A stretch of DNA of 64,000 bases from Streptomyces coelicoflavus (GTDB lineage Bacteria > Actinomycetota > Actinomycetes > Streptomycetales > Streptomycetaceae): positions 124,001 to 188,000 of the forward strand of contig NZ_BEWB01000015.1 in assembly GCF_003112555.1 (NCBI RefSeq). The letters run 5' to 3'. This document shows positions 33,125 through 41,554 of the stretch, in pieces. The position numbers and the translations under genes were made by a program. Numbering within the stretch: position 1 is the first letter of the stretch; every line of letters begins with the position of its first letter. Under the pieces are notes generated by a model that saw only the letters and a list, made by a program, of their open reading frames with translations, was not told the origin of the DNA and searched no databases.

Positions 33125-34658
33125 GCACCCCGGCGCCCGTCATGACCGCCCGCTCCCCGGACCGGGGCGACCGCTCGCCGAAGTACAGCGACAGCGCGTC
33201 CTCCAGACGGTCCCCGTCCGGGGCGGCGGCCCAGGCGACGTAACCGTCGGGCAGCACCAGCAGGGCCTCGCACGGCACGTCGGGCGTGGGCGCCACGTGG
33301 ACCGTCCGCACCACGTCCTCCCACCCGCGCGCCCGCTCGGCGTGCCGCCCGCCCGCCCATCCGAACAGCAGCAGCACCGGCCTGCCGGGCCGCAACAGCC
33401 CGATCACGTCCGTCCGGCCCGCGCCCGTCCTCAGCCCCAGGTTCTGCAGGAACCTTCCCGTCCATGCGGAGGGCCGCCGCGTACGCCCGGGAAGCACCGT
33501 GTCCTGACCGCTGATCAGGTCGCTGAGGTGGTGGCTCTCCCGGTCGGCCGCCACGAGCCCGCAGAACAGGGCGCGCAGCGAGTCGGCGCCGGGCTCCGAG
33601 CGCATCAGGGCGAGCTGGGCCACCGTGTTGTCGATGACCCGCCGGGCGGCCGGACGGCGTTCCTGGTCGTAGGTGTCGAGCAGGTCACCGCCCGCGTGCC
33701 CGCGCACGGCGAGCGCGAGTTTCCAGCCCAGGTTGAGGGCGTCCTGGACGCCGGTGCTCAGCCCCTGGGCGCCGACCGGGAAGTGCAGGTGCGCCGCGTC
33801 CCCGGCGAGGAAGACCCGGCCCAGGCGGTAGGAGCGGGCGAGCCGCGCGAAGTCGCTGAACCGGCTGAGCCAGCGCGGCTCCCGGAACGCGATCTCCCGC
33901 CCCGCGATCCGGGCCAGCTCGTCCCGCAACTCCCCCGTGCTGGGCGGCAGGTGACGGTCGGGATGGGGACCGGAGCAGTCGAGGGTCCTGACGTGGGTGC
34001 CGGCGCCCGGGATGTCGTGCGCGACGATCCAGCCGCGCGGGGTGCGGTGCCAGCCCGGCGGCAGCTCCCGGGCGTCCTCCAGCGTGACCAGCGCCGCCAG
34101 CCCGGACGTCGTGGCCCGGAAGCTCTCCGACGGCACCCCCGCCAACTCCCGTACGGTGCTGCGGCCGCCGTCCGCGCCCACGAGGTACCGGGCGGCGTAC
34201 TCGACGCACCCCGCGGGCCCCTGGACCGTGACCCGGACGCCCCGCTCCTCCTGGACCACCCCGGTCACGCGGCGCCCGCGCAGGACCCGCACCCCGACCG
34301 CCCGTGCCCGCTGCTCGAACAGCCGCTCCAGTTCGGCCTGGGGGCACTTCAGGACGGGGCCCGGCTCCGAGGCGGGCGCGGTGATGCACAGGCCCGGTAT
34401 CCCGGCGAACCGGAACGGAGCCTCGGCCTTCTCCCCCGCCGGCGCCGTACCGCCGACGAGTTCGGGGAAGTACCCCCGCCTGGCCAGCCCCTGGAGGGCC
34501 CGTGCGTGCAGCACCCTCGCCTTGGGACGTTCCGAGACCGAGGCCTTCGTCTCCAGCACCACGGTGTCGACTCCGCGTTCCCCCAGTTCGGCCGCGAGCA
34601 GCATGCCGACGGGGCCTCCTCCCACCACCACGACCTGCGCGTGCAGACGATTTCTCAC
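33117..34658 (-). CDS. FAD-dependent monooxygenase, ARE-controlled
   Basis: A 513-residue class A flavin monooxygenase: GGGPVG near residue 14, VGADGGRSTV, and FLAGDAAHLHFPVGAQG. It is less like the three core hydroxylases and closer in pattern to drug-inactivating or late-tailoring monooxygenases. GTG start at 34658 with GGGGAGG eight bases upstream and an ARE-like site about 83 bp upstream. Possible roles are tailoring of the butyrolactone signal or of the antibiotic. It appears to be the last gene of the cluster. Confidence 0.85.
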   Translation of the reverse strand: MRNRLHAQVVVVGGGPVGMLLAAELGERGVDTVVLETKASVSERPKARVLHARALQGLARRGYFPELVGGTAPAGEKAEAPFRFAGIPGLCITAPASEPGPVLKCPQAELERLFEQRARAVGVRVLRGRRVTGVVQEERGVRVTVQGPAGCVEYAARYLVGADGGRSTVRELAGVPSESFRATTSGLAALVTLEDARELPPGWHRTPRGWIVAHDIPGAGTHVRTLDCSGPHPDRHLPPSTGELRDELARIAGREIAFREPRWLSRFSDFARLARSYRLGRVFLAGDAAHLHFPVGAQGLSTGVQDALNLGWKLALAVRGHAGGDLLDTYDQERRPAARRVIDNTVAQLALMRSEPGADSLRALFCGLVAADRESHHLSDLISGQDTVLPGRTRRPSAWTGRFLQNLGLRTGAGRTDVIGLLRPGRPVLLLFGWAGGRHAERARGWEDVVRTVHVAPTPDVPCEALLVLPDGYVAWAAAPDGDRLEDALSLYFGERSPRSGERAVMTGAGVLS

Positions 34659-34740
34659 CGTAGGACCTCCCCTTGGTCTCTAGGGCGTTGCCGCAGGGGC
34701 GTACCGCCCGCCTCCGTCGAGCGGGGCGGCGCGAGGCCAC

Positions 34741-34767
34741 AAAATAAACCGAATGGACGGTTCTTTT
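34741..34767. promoter_or_regulatory. ARE-like operator upstream of the monooxygenase gene
   Basis: AAAATAAACCG, six bases, CGGTTCTTTT: an inverted repeat with the same geometry as the site at 29153-29179 (11 or 10-bp arms around six bases). Confidence 0.75.
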
Positions 34768-35172
34768 CAAGAGGAGGGAACGGGCCACGATCCGGCCGCC
34801 GGGATTCCGGGCTCTGACCTGCGGCCGCACGCCCCCTCCCGCCCCACACCCGCCCCCAACCACCTTCCTGCCGACATGACATGGCCGGCCCCGGTGGGGG
34901 TCGTCCGAGACACACGCGCGCCTGGGAAGTCGAGCGCGGGCGCGTCGTGGCGGGCTTTCGGTGGTACAGGTCCAGACGGCGTGCAGGGGTGCTCGAGGCC
35001 GTGTCCAAAGAGCCCGTACGGGAGGTGCCTCGACGCACCTCGCGACGACCGCCCGGGAGCGGACCACCGACGCAGCACCGCGCGGCACCGGGTCCCCCTG
35101 CGACCGTCGTTTGAAAGCTGAAGAGGGCGCCGCCTCCGAACCGCGTCCGGCCTGCGAAAACACTGTTCAGGA
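34768..35172. other. Gene-free stretch at the cluster edge
   Basis: No credible coding frame with a ribosome site was seen. This is where the biosynthetic cluster ends and the accessory region begins. Confidence 0.5.
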
Positions 35173-35213
35173 CCCAGATCCTGCGAACTGCCGGGCAGTT
35201 CGCAGGATCTGGG
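35173..35213. repeat. Perfect 41-bp palindrome (20-bp arms, 1-nt centre)
   Basis: Arms 35173-35192 and 35194-35213 are exact inverted copies starting CCCAGATCCTGCG. It is far longer than needed for a terminator and no gene ends next to it. Confidence 0.9.
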
Positions 35214-35233
35214 AGGACGTTCCTGAGAACTGA

Positions 35234-35280
35234 GTACCCGGTTCCTGCGGACTGCCACCACGTCCACAGGAACCGGGTAC
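35234..35280. repeat. Second long hairpin with 14-bp perfect arms
   Basis: GTACCCGGTTCCTG at 35234-35247 pairs perfectly with 35267-35280. The loop begins CGGACTGCC; with the preceding TCCTG this gives TCCTGCGGACTGCC, one base different from TCCTGCGAACTGCC in the first palindrome, so the two structures are related. Confidence 0.85.
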
Positions 35281-35493
35281 CACGATCCCAGGAACGCCCT
35301 GGATTGCTCTCACGTCAATGAGCTGCCCCGGTAGATTGCCGTTCGGGCCGCGTCCGCAGAGCAAGCGGCACGGCAAGCGACACGGCCCGTGAAGCCGAGT
35401 TGATTGACTTCCTGCTCATGTCCGTTAGGTTCATCGAGTCAGTGCCCGGCCGTCGCACGAACACATCCACCACCCCCGTCCACGGAGGGTCCG

Positions 35494-35946
35494 TTGGGAG
35501 CAGTACGCAGACTGGTCGACGCCGACACGGGCGAGGTGGTCCCCTACGCGCCGTACGCCTTCTCGGGCCGGCACACCCAGGTGGACAAGGCCCGCGTCGA
35601 GGCGATCACGGAGTCCAAGGCGTTCACCCCGAGCCAGAAGTTCCTGGTCCTGTGGTGGATCGGCGTCTCCCCCGAAGGCATGGACCCACTGAGGTCGACG
35701 GGGGCGGACATCGCCCGACGGGTGGGAATGTCCACGGATGCCGTCGGGAAGATCAACCGTAAGCTGGTCAAGCACCGCATCCTGATCGTGCGGGGCCGCA
35801 TCGGCAACTACAACCTCTACAGGATCAGCCCCTACATCGCGTTTCACGGGACTGGTCTCGAGCAACGTGAAGCGGTGAGGACGTGCAAGCCACCGGACAT
35901 CCCCGGCTTCAACGAAATGACCCCTGCACGGTGGGAGGCGCAGTGA
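35494..35946 (+). CDS. Winged-helix protein, RepL/MarR-like
   Basis: A 150-residue protein starting at a TTG preceded by GGAGGG. It opens with RLVDADTGEVVPY, has a winged-helix core (QKFLVLWWIGVSPEG, GADIARRVGMSTDAVGKINRKLVKHRIL) and ends with YNLYRISPYIAFHGTG, a pattern reminiscent of small plasmid replication proteins of the RepL type. It lies just after two long palindromes and overlaps the next winged-helix gene by GTGA. A plasmid-type initiator or a partition/copy regulator are both possible; the family call is tentative. Confidence 0.65.
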   Translation: MGAVRRLVDADTGEVVPYAPYAFSGRHTQVDKARVEAITESKAFTPSQKFLVLWWIGVSPEGMDPLRSTGADIARRVGMSTDAVGKINRKLVKHRILIVRGRIGNYNLYRISPYIAFHGTGLEQREAVRTCKPPDIPGFNEMTPARWEAQ

Positions 35947-36254
35947 CCAGCGACGACAAGCAGAGGAACCTGGAACTGCTGCAGGCCACCGCCGGCATGA
36001 CCGCCAACCAGCGCCTCGTCGTCATGCTCTACGCCCTGCACCCCACGGACCGCGCGGGCGCGGTCACGGAGACCGCGGCCAACCTGGCCGCCCTGGTGGG
36101 CATGTCCGCCCCCGTCTTCTCCCGCACCCGCAAGCAGGTCATCGAGTCCGGCTGGCTCGAGGAGTCGGACCGGCTCGCCCACATCCGCTACTACCGCCTC
36201 AGCCCCAAGGCCCTCGGCGAGAACGTCGTCGTCCCACTGCGCCGCGCGACGTGA
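35943..36254 (+). CDS. Second small winged-helix protein
   Basis: A 103-residue protein with a MarR/GntR-like winged helix: TANQRLVVMLYALHPTD, ANLAALVGMSAPVFSRTRKQVIESGWL. Its GTG start overlaps the stop of the preceding gene and has GGGAGG upstream, so the pair is translationally coupled. The two proteins share the overall helix pattern and may act together on the palindromes nearby. Confidence 0.7.
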   Translation: MTSDDKQRNLELLQATAGMTANQRLVVMLYALHPTDRAGAVTETAANLAALVGMSAPVFSRTRKQVIESGWLEESDRLAHIRYYRLSPKALGENVVVPLRRAT

Positions 36255-36402
36255 CCCGTCCCCCGGGGAGCGCTGCTCATTGCCCTGACGTCAATGAAGA
36301 GCGCTCCCAGGGACGCCTTGATTGACCCGACGCACATGCGGCGAAGGCGTCCGTGACCATGCGATACAGCGGCAAGACGGAGGCAAGGCGGAGGCAAGCA
36401 AG

Positions 36403-36432
36403 AGGGCCCCGCCGCGAGAACGGCGAGGCCCT
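36403..36432 (-). terminator. Terminator of the DUF1801-like gene
   Basis: Arms 36403-36414 and 36421-36432 pair over 12 bp with one mismatch, just past the stop codon at 36449 of the leftward gene. Confidence 0.65.
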
Positions 36433-36448
36433 GACGGCTGCGCAGGGA

Positions 36449-36907
36449 TCAGCCCTGGCTCACGGCCTGCTTCACCAGCTCGGCGATCTGCTTCTCCACC
36501 GCAGGCGTCACCTTGGCCAGGGCGAAACCGGCCGCCCACATGTCGCCGTCGTCCAGCTTCGCCTGATCGCTGAAACCGAGCGTCGCGTAACGCGCCTTGA
36601 ACTTCGCCGCGCTCTGGAAGAAGCAGATCATCTTCCCGTCCAGGGCATAGGCGGGCATGCCGTACCAGAGCTTCGGCGCGATGTCCGGCGCGGTCTCCGT
36701 CACGACCGCGTGCACCCGCTCGGCCATGACCCGGTCCGAGTCCTGCATCTCCGCGATCTTGTCGAGCACGTCCTGCGCCGCCAACGCCGCCTTGTCCGCA
36801 CGCGAGCCGCGCCGCGCCGCCGCCTTCTGCTCCTTGGCGTGGTCCTTCATCGCGGCACGTTCCTCGGCCGAGAAGCCTTCGTACGTGCTGTTCTCGGTGC
36901 TGCTCAT
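36449..36907 (-). CDS. DUF1801-like protein
   Basis: A 152-residue protein. The C-terminal half carries APKLWYGMPAYALDGKMICFFQ and LDDGDMWAAGFALAKVT, matching the DUF1801 (YdhG-like) fold; the N-terminal half is a charged helix rich in Lys, Arg and Ala. ATG at 36907 with GGGAGG upstream. The biochemical role of the family is unknown. Such genes are common and mobile in actinomycetes. Confidence 0.8.
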   Translation of the reverse strand: MSSTENSTYEGFSAEERAAMKDHAKEQKAAARRGSRADKAALAAQDVLDKIAEMQDSDRVMAERVHAVVTETAPDIAPKLWYGMPAYALDGKMICFFQSAAKFKARYATLGFSDQAKLDDGDMWAAGFALAKVTPAVEKQIAELVKQAVSQG

Positions 36908-37281
36908 GGTCCCTCCCGTAGCCCGTGGGTCTGCTCGCCCGACCCGGTACGTCTCGCGAGCCCGGTCACACTCCCAGTACAACACCCGCCCCGCACACAG
37001 CCCTCGAGATCCACTCGAGCCTGCCTCGAATGCCGCACGCGGTACGCCCGAAGCCGGGGGCGGGCCGGTGGCCGGTGGCTCGGCTCGCACCGACGGCTCG
37101 AAGGATGCCCGGTGCGGCGGCCCTGCCCCATTCGTCCATCACAAGGGAGGTGTACCCGGCCAGCCGAACGGGAGAAGGGGCCGCTCTGCTAAGTGCTCCG
37201 AGCTCAGTCAGCAGTACCTGCGCACCCGCCCGGGTGCTGAACCCGAGATTGCTCCGCGCCACGACCTGCCTGACCACCGGT

Positions 37282-37629
37282 TCAGTCCAGCTGCATACAC
37301 ACCGACTTACTGAGGTAGGACGCCTTGACCCACCCCGTCTTCCCGGCCTTGATGCCGGACGCGGTGCGGTCCATGGTGAAGGTCTTCCACCACCCACTCC
37401 GCTTCTCCTTCGGCGTACCCAGCCGGTCCCCCTCCCGCAGAAGACCGAGCGACACGTAGCCGCTGCCGGGACCGGAGCGGAAGTGAACCGTGGTCGTGGC
37501 CGTGTACCCGCATCCGGCCGCCGTGGCGGGCCCGGGACCGGCGAAGAGGATGGCAGCGGTGAAAGTGGCTGCCGCGGCGGCAGCGATCATCAGTCGTCTC
37601 ACGCCACGCCCAACTGTGGGCACGGCCAA
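37282..37629 (-). CDS. Small secreted SH3-domain protein
   Basis: A protein of about 115 residues with a signal peptide (VRRLMIAAAAAATFTAAIL then AGPGPATAA) followed by one bacterial SH3 domain: TTTVHFRSGPGSGYVSLGLLREGD and TGWVKASYLSKSVC. Two or more cysteines could form a disulphide outside the cell. The TTG at 37629 was chosen because GGAG lies eight bases upstream; a GTG closer to the signal peptide is an alternative. It is divergent to a second small secreted protein. Confidence 0.7.
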   Translation of the reverse strand: MAVPTVGRGVRRLMIAAAAAATFTAAILFAGPGPATAAGCGYTATTTVHFRSGPGSGYVSLGLLREGDRLGTPKEKRSGWWKTFTMDRTASGIKAGKTGWVKASYLSKSVCMQLD

Positions 37630-37793
37630 CAGACACGCTCCTTGATCGATGATCACCTGGCCGGGACGCCGCAACGCCGATGCGCCTCTTAAAGAAGTAA
37701 ATCAAGGAGTGAAGGGCAGAACGGGTTCGGCCGCGTGGGTGATCATGGTGGACGCGGCGTCCCGGAACGGCAAGTGCATCAGTTGGGCGGGTC

Positions 37794-38153
37794 ATGAAGA
37801 AGCTGATGCTGGCCGCCGTGGTGGCGGCCCTCACGGTGTCCCCGGTTGCGGCCGCTCCGACGATGGCGGCACCGTCTGCAGTCTCCACACCGAGCGTGAA
37901 AGCGTGCGCGAAGAAGTGGGAAGTCACCGGCAAGAAGGTCGCGGTACGGATGCCGGAGGACAACAAGCCCGTGGCGTCACCGGACTCTCCGGTCGTGCGC
38001 TACCTGCACCGGGGGGACGTGGTGACCTCGTGCATCGAGGCGATCGCTCGCACATGGAGCGGCCCGGCCTACCGCAAATGCGGTCGGGAAGGGCACGTCT
38101 GGAGGATCGTCCGTGGCGGCCAGGTGCCCGCCACGTGTCTGAAACGAGCGTAA
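37794..38153 (+). CDS. Small secreted protein, SH3-like
   Basis: A 119-residue protein with a clear signal peptide (MKKLMLAAVVAALTVSPVAAA) and a mature domain with VAVRMPEDNKPV, VVRYLHRGDVV and HVWRIVRGGQVPATC, the pattern of a divergent bacterial SH3 domain. Four cysteines suggest disulphides. No strong ribosome site is visible. It forms a divergent pair with the secreted protein at 37282-37629. Confidence 0.7.
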   Translation: MKKLMLAAVVAALTVSPVAAAPTMAAPSAVSTPSVKACAKKWEVTGKKVAVRMPEDNKPVASPDSPVVRYLHRGDVVTSCIEAIARTWSGPAYRKCGREGHVWRIVRGGQVPATCLKRA

Positions 38154-38569
38154 TTGCATCTCATCGGGCGCAGCACGGTCCTGCCGCAGACCGCCGGCCG
38201 GGGCGGTCTCGAGGCTGCTCTCCCGGGCAGAGGCAGGCGCCCTTGGACAGGATGAACGTTCTGCGGTTCGCACTATCTCGCTGCGGCTTCCTGTGCTCCT
38301 GACCCCGAGCCTGCCTCAAGAGGTGAGGCAGGGCGTGCCTGTCTTGGAATGGAGTGCACCGTGATCGTGCGATTCGCAGGCGGGTCTCTCGCCGGACGCG
38401 TCCTGTGCACGTACTGGACTGGTTGGTCCGGCGGCTGGCTCAGGCCCGAGGGAGGGGACTGGTCGCTGTACCGCCCCGCCCACCGTGACCAGGCGAGCGG
38501 CATCGTCCTCGCGGAGGTCCAAGAGACAGGGGCGGTCGCGTCCGGTCGGGGGGTCCCCACCCCCGAAGG
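38154..38569. other. Gene-free region with one hairpin
   Basis: Contains a 9-bp perfect hairpin at 38310-38332 (CCTGCCTCA, five bases, TGAGGCAGG), a possible terminator for the secreted-protein gene or for the zinc-ribbon gene reading leftward. No convincing gene was found. Confidence 0.45.
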
Positions 38570-38878
38570 TCAAGGCTTGAGCTTGCCTGTGCGGATCTTC
38601 TCCACGCAGGCCGGGCAGTACGTTTTCGATGAAGGCCTGACACGCCCGCATCCCTTGCACGTCGCCTTTTTCGGGGCGCCTGGAATCGAGGCGCCCGGAG
38701 TGCCTGCGGAGAAAGCGACGAGCTTCTTGGTCTGTTGGCGCCATGACGGGAAGTGCGTTTCGTCCAACTCCCTAATGGCCTCCGAGTCCGGGTCCGGGCT
38801 AGCGAACCTGGCACCGCGGATCTTCTGGATGGGGGAAGCGATCCGGTTTTTACGCGTATGTGCGCGCTTGCGTGCCAT
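38570..38878 (-). CDS. Small zinc-ribbon protein
   Basis: A 102-residue basic protein. The C terminus has a treble C-x2-C pair: CKGCGRVRPSSKTYCPAC, a zinc ribbon. The N terminus is Arg/Lys-rich and could bind nucleic acid. ATG at 38878 with AAGGG five bases upstream. A rightward frame overlaps it but has worse codon use. Proteins of this kind are frequent on actinophage and plasmids; function unknown. Confidence 0.6.
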   Translation of the reverse strand: MARKRAHTRKNRIASPIQKIRGARFASPDPDSEAIRELDETHFPSWRQQTKKLVAFSAGTPGASIPGAPKKATCKGCGRVRPSSKTYCPACVEKIRTGKLKP

Positions 38879-39084
38879 GCGAGCCCTTCTCCCTGGCGTG
38901 GCTGGCCGCAGTGGGTGTGGCCAGGTCGCGGTATGACGATCGGTATCTTTCCAGGCTCTCGGCGTAGGCGGCTTCTGCGCCCTACCTGAAATTTGAAGGC
39001 GTCTTGCATCGCTGTCCGCCCCACCAATAAGCGGAATCATCACTACCGTTAATGGCTGCGGGATTGATCCTCACGGCCGGGTGC

Positions 39085-41372
39085 GGTCAAGGGATGGCTG
39101 GACGCCCTCCTGGCCGCCCGGCACGGCGGACCCGCACGGTTACCCGGGTCCGCCTCCGCGACGGCTGCCCTGCCTTGGTGTACGCCGTGGAGTGGGGCGA
39201 GGGCGGCCCGCCCGTCGCCGGCGAGGATGCCTCGCTGGAGGACAAGATGCGGGTCTCCGCGAAGACGCGCCGCGCCAAGCACGCGGCGGGCGCGAACGGG
39301 AAGCGGGCCAGCTGGCGGGAGCGCGCCGAGGCCCTCGGCATTGACGTGGACGCGATGCTCGCCGCGGCCGCGCCCGGCCCGGACGGTGGAGCATCTGTCG
39401 ACGGGCCCGGCGGCCCGCGCATCCCGCCGCCCAGCGACATCGCCGCCGTGGTGTTCGATCCCGGCACCGGCGTCACGGCGACGAAGAAGGCGTTCACCCG
39501 TGCCGAGCTGATGGCGGCCGTCGTCAACGCGCTGCCGTACGGGTTCGGCGGCGCGGAACTCACCGAGCTGCAGCACCTGGTCGACGACGTCCTGCGCGTC
39601 GAGGGATACGCCGTGCCGCTGCGGCACCTCGGCTCCACGGTGATGTCGAGCACCGACCGTACACCACCCGCGACGTCCTGGCCGCCGAGGAGGTCGCCGT
39701 CACCAGGCCCGGGCGCGGGTCGGCGACAACACCGTCCGCCTGACCCCGGAGAAGGCCGACGCCGCCATGTCGGTGTTCGCCGTGGCGGCCGGTTTCGAGT
39801 TGTCCGAGCAGCAGCGCGAGGTCGTTACCCGGCTGCTGACCGCCGGGAACGGCATCGACGCCGTCGTCGGTGTGGCCGGCGCGGGCAAGTCCACGCTCAT
39901 GGACGCGTGCCGGATCGCGTGGGACGCCACCGGCACCATGTACGCGGGTGCGTGCCTGTCAGCGGTCGGCGCGCAGGGACTGCAGGACGCCTCCGCCATC
40001 CCCTCGCGGACCGCGGCCTCCTGGCTGAAGCGGATCGAGTCCGGCGAGGGCCTGACCGGGATCGACGTCCTGGTCGTCGACGAGGCGGTGATGACCGACG
40101 ACCGTTCCGCGGCGAAGCTGCTGACCGAGGCGGCCCGCACCGGCACGCAGGTCCTCGCGATCGGCGACCCCAAGCAGCTCCAGGCCGTCGGCATCGGCGG
40201 CTGGTTCGCGGAGGTGCACCGCCTCGTCGGCGGCCTGACCCTCGACGAGAACCGCCGCCAGCGCGACGACGCCGAGCGGGCCGCGCTCGACATCTGGCGT
40301 ACCGGCGACCACCGCAAGGCCCTGGAAGTGCTTGCGGCCGCCGAGCGCGTGCACCCGGCGGCCACCGCCGACGAGGCCCGCTCCCAGATGCGCCGCCCGC
40401 CGCGCCGAGCTCGCCAGCGCCGAGCAGGAGCGCCGCCAGGACGACGTCGAGCTGCCCGCGTACGACACCGGGGAGACCGGCGCGGACGGTCCGCAGTGGT
40501 CCGAGGAGCACCAGGCGCGGCTCGACGAGGACCTCCGCGTGCAGGAGCTGCGGGCCATCCCGTCCGCAGCCAAGCGGCCGTACGGCGACCTGTCCGACAA
40601 GGAACTGCGCACCCGGATGGGCCTCTACCTGGAGGCGGCCGAAACGGCTGAGGCTCTGGCCGCCGAGGCCCGCGAGGAGTACCGGCAGCGGCACGAGGCC
40701 CTGGAGCGCGACGCCGAGGCCATCACCACCCGCGGCCGCGAGTTCGCCACCCGGGCCGACGTCGTCCTCACCGCCGCCGAGGCCCTGCTGACCCGCGCCC
40801 GTGAGGAGACGGACGCCGCCGCCGAGGCGGCGCAGAAGGCGAAGGAGCTCCGCAGCCAGTACGACAAGACGGAGACCGCCCGCAGGGTCGGCCGCGTCAC
40901 GCTCGCGCTCACCTTCACCACCAAGAAGGCCGTGAAGAAGGCGACCGACAAGCTGGTGGAGCAGCGCATGGAGGCCGAAGCCGAGGAGATGCGCGCCAAG
41001 CGGGCCGCCGCGGACGCCCGCGCTCAGGCGTGGGACACGCTGACCGAGGCCCCGGACGCCCGGACGCTCGGGGCCACCGGCTACCGTCCGGCCACCGTCG
41101 AGGACCTCGCCACCAAGCTGCAGGAGCTGCGCACCGCCCTGCCGGATCGGGCACAGGCGATCGACACCGGCGACCTGCGCCGCCGCAACGACGCGCACGG
41201 CCGCATCCAGTCCTCGACCCGGAAGGCCGCCGAGTTCCGCGGCTACATCGACGCCGTCCGCCAGGAGCAGGCGTACCGCAGGACGATCCGGGAGCTCAGT
41301 CCCGACCGGCACGACGAGGAGGCGCGCTACCGAGCCGACCAGGCAAAGCAGAACCGCCAGGTCCAGCACTAG
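39085..41372 (+). pseudogene. Decayed TraA-like conjugative relaxase/helicase
   Basis: Fragments of one large TraA/MobF-type protein lie in three frames. Frame shifts occur near 39660 and 39700, between a middle segment (39202-39660) and a helicase segment that has the Walker A motif GVAGAGKST and DEAVMTDD (about 39767-40390). Near 40390 the helicase breaks off before its later motifs and is joined out of frame to the Glu/Ala-rich coiled-coil C terminus (40400-41372, ending RADQAKQNRQ). The N-terminal relaxase domain is absent. It is a remnant of a conjugative plasmid. Confidence 0.8.
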
Positions 41373-41527
41373 GCCGCCGCGCCCGCCGTTCACCCCAACC
41401 AGCAGCAGAGGCGAGGACAGAAGCGCTGAGCAGGGACCAAGATATCGTCACTCCGCGCCGGTACCAGGACCCTCATAGACCTGTTGGACCCAATGGGGCC
41501 AACGGCTACTGAGCCGCAACGAAGAAG

Positions 41528-41546
41528 CCCCCGGCGGCGCCGGGGG
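41528..41546 (-). terminator. Terminator of the CoiA-like gene
   Basis: CCCCCGGC, three bases, GCCGGGGG lies 9 bp past the stop of the leftward gene at 41555. Confidence 0.7.
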
Positions 41547-41554
41547 GGGGCCGG

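Noticed and set aside
38310..38332. Attachment-site-like inverted repeat
   Set aside because: A 9-bp hairpin alone is better explained as a terminator; no integrase or tRNA end is near.
38349..38936. Rightward 195-codon frame overlapping the zinc-ribbon gene
   Set aside because: No ribosome site, and the opposite strand carries a paired C-x2-C zinc ribbon with a proper start.
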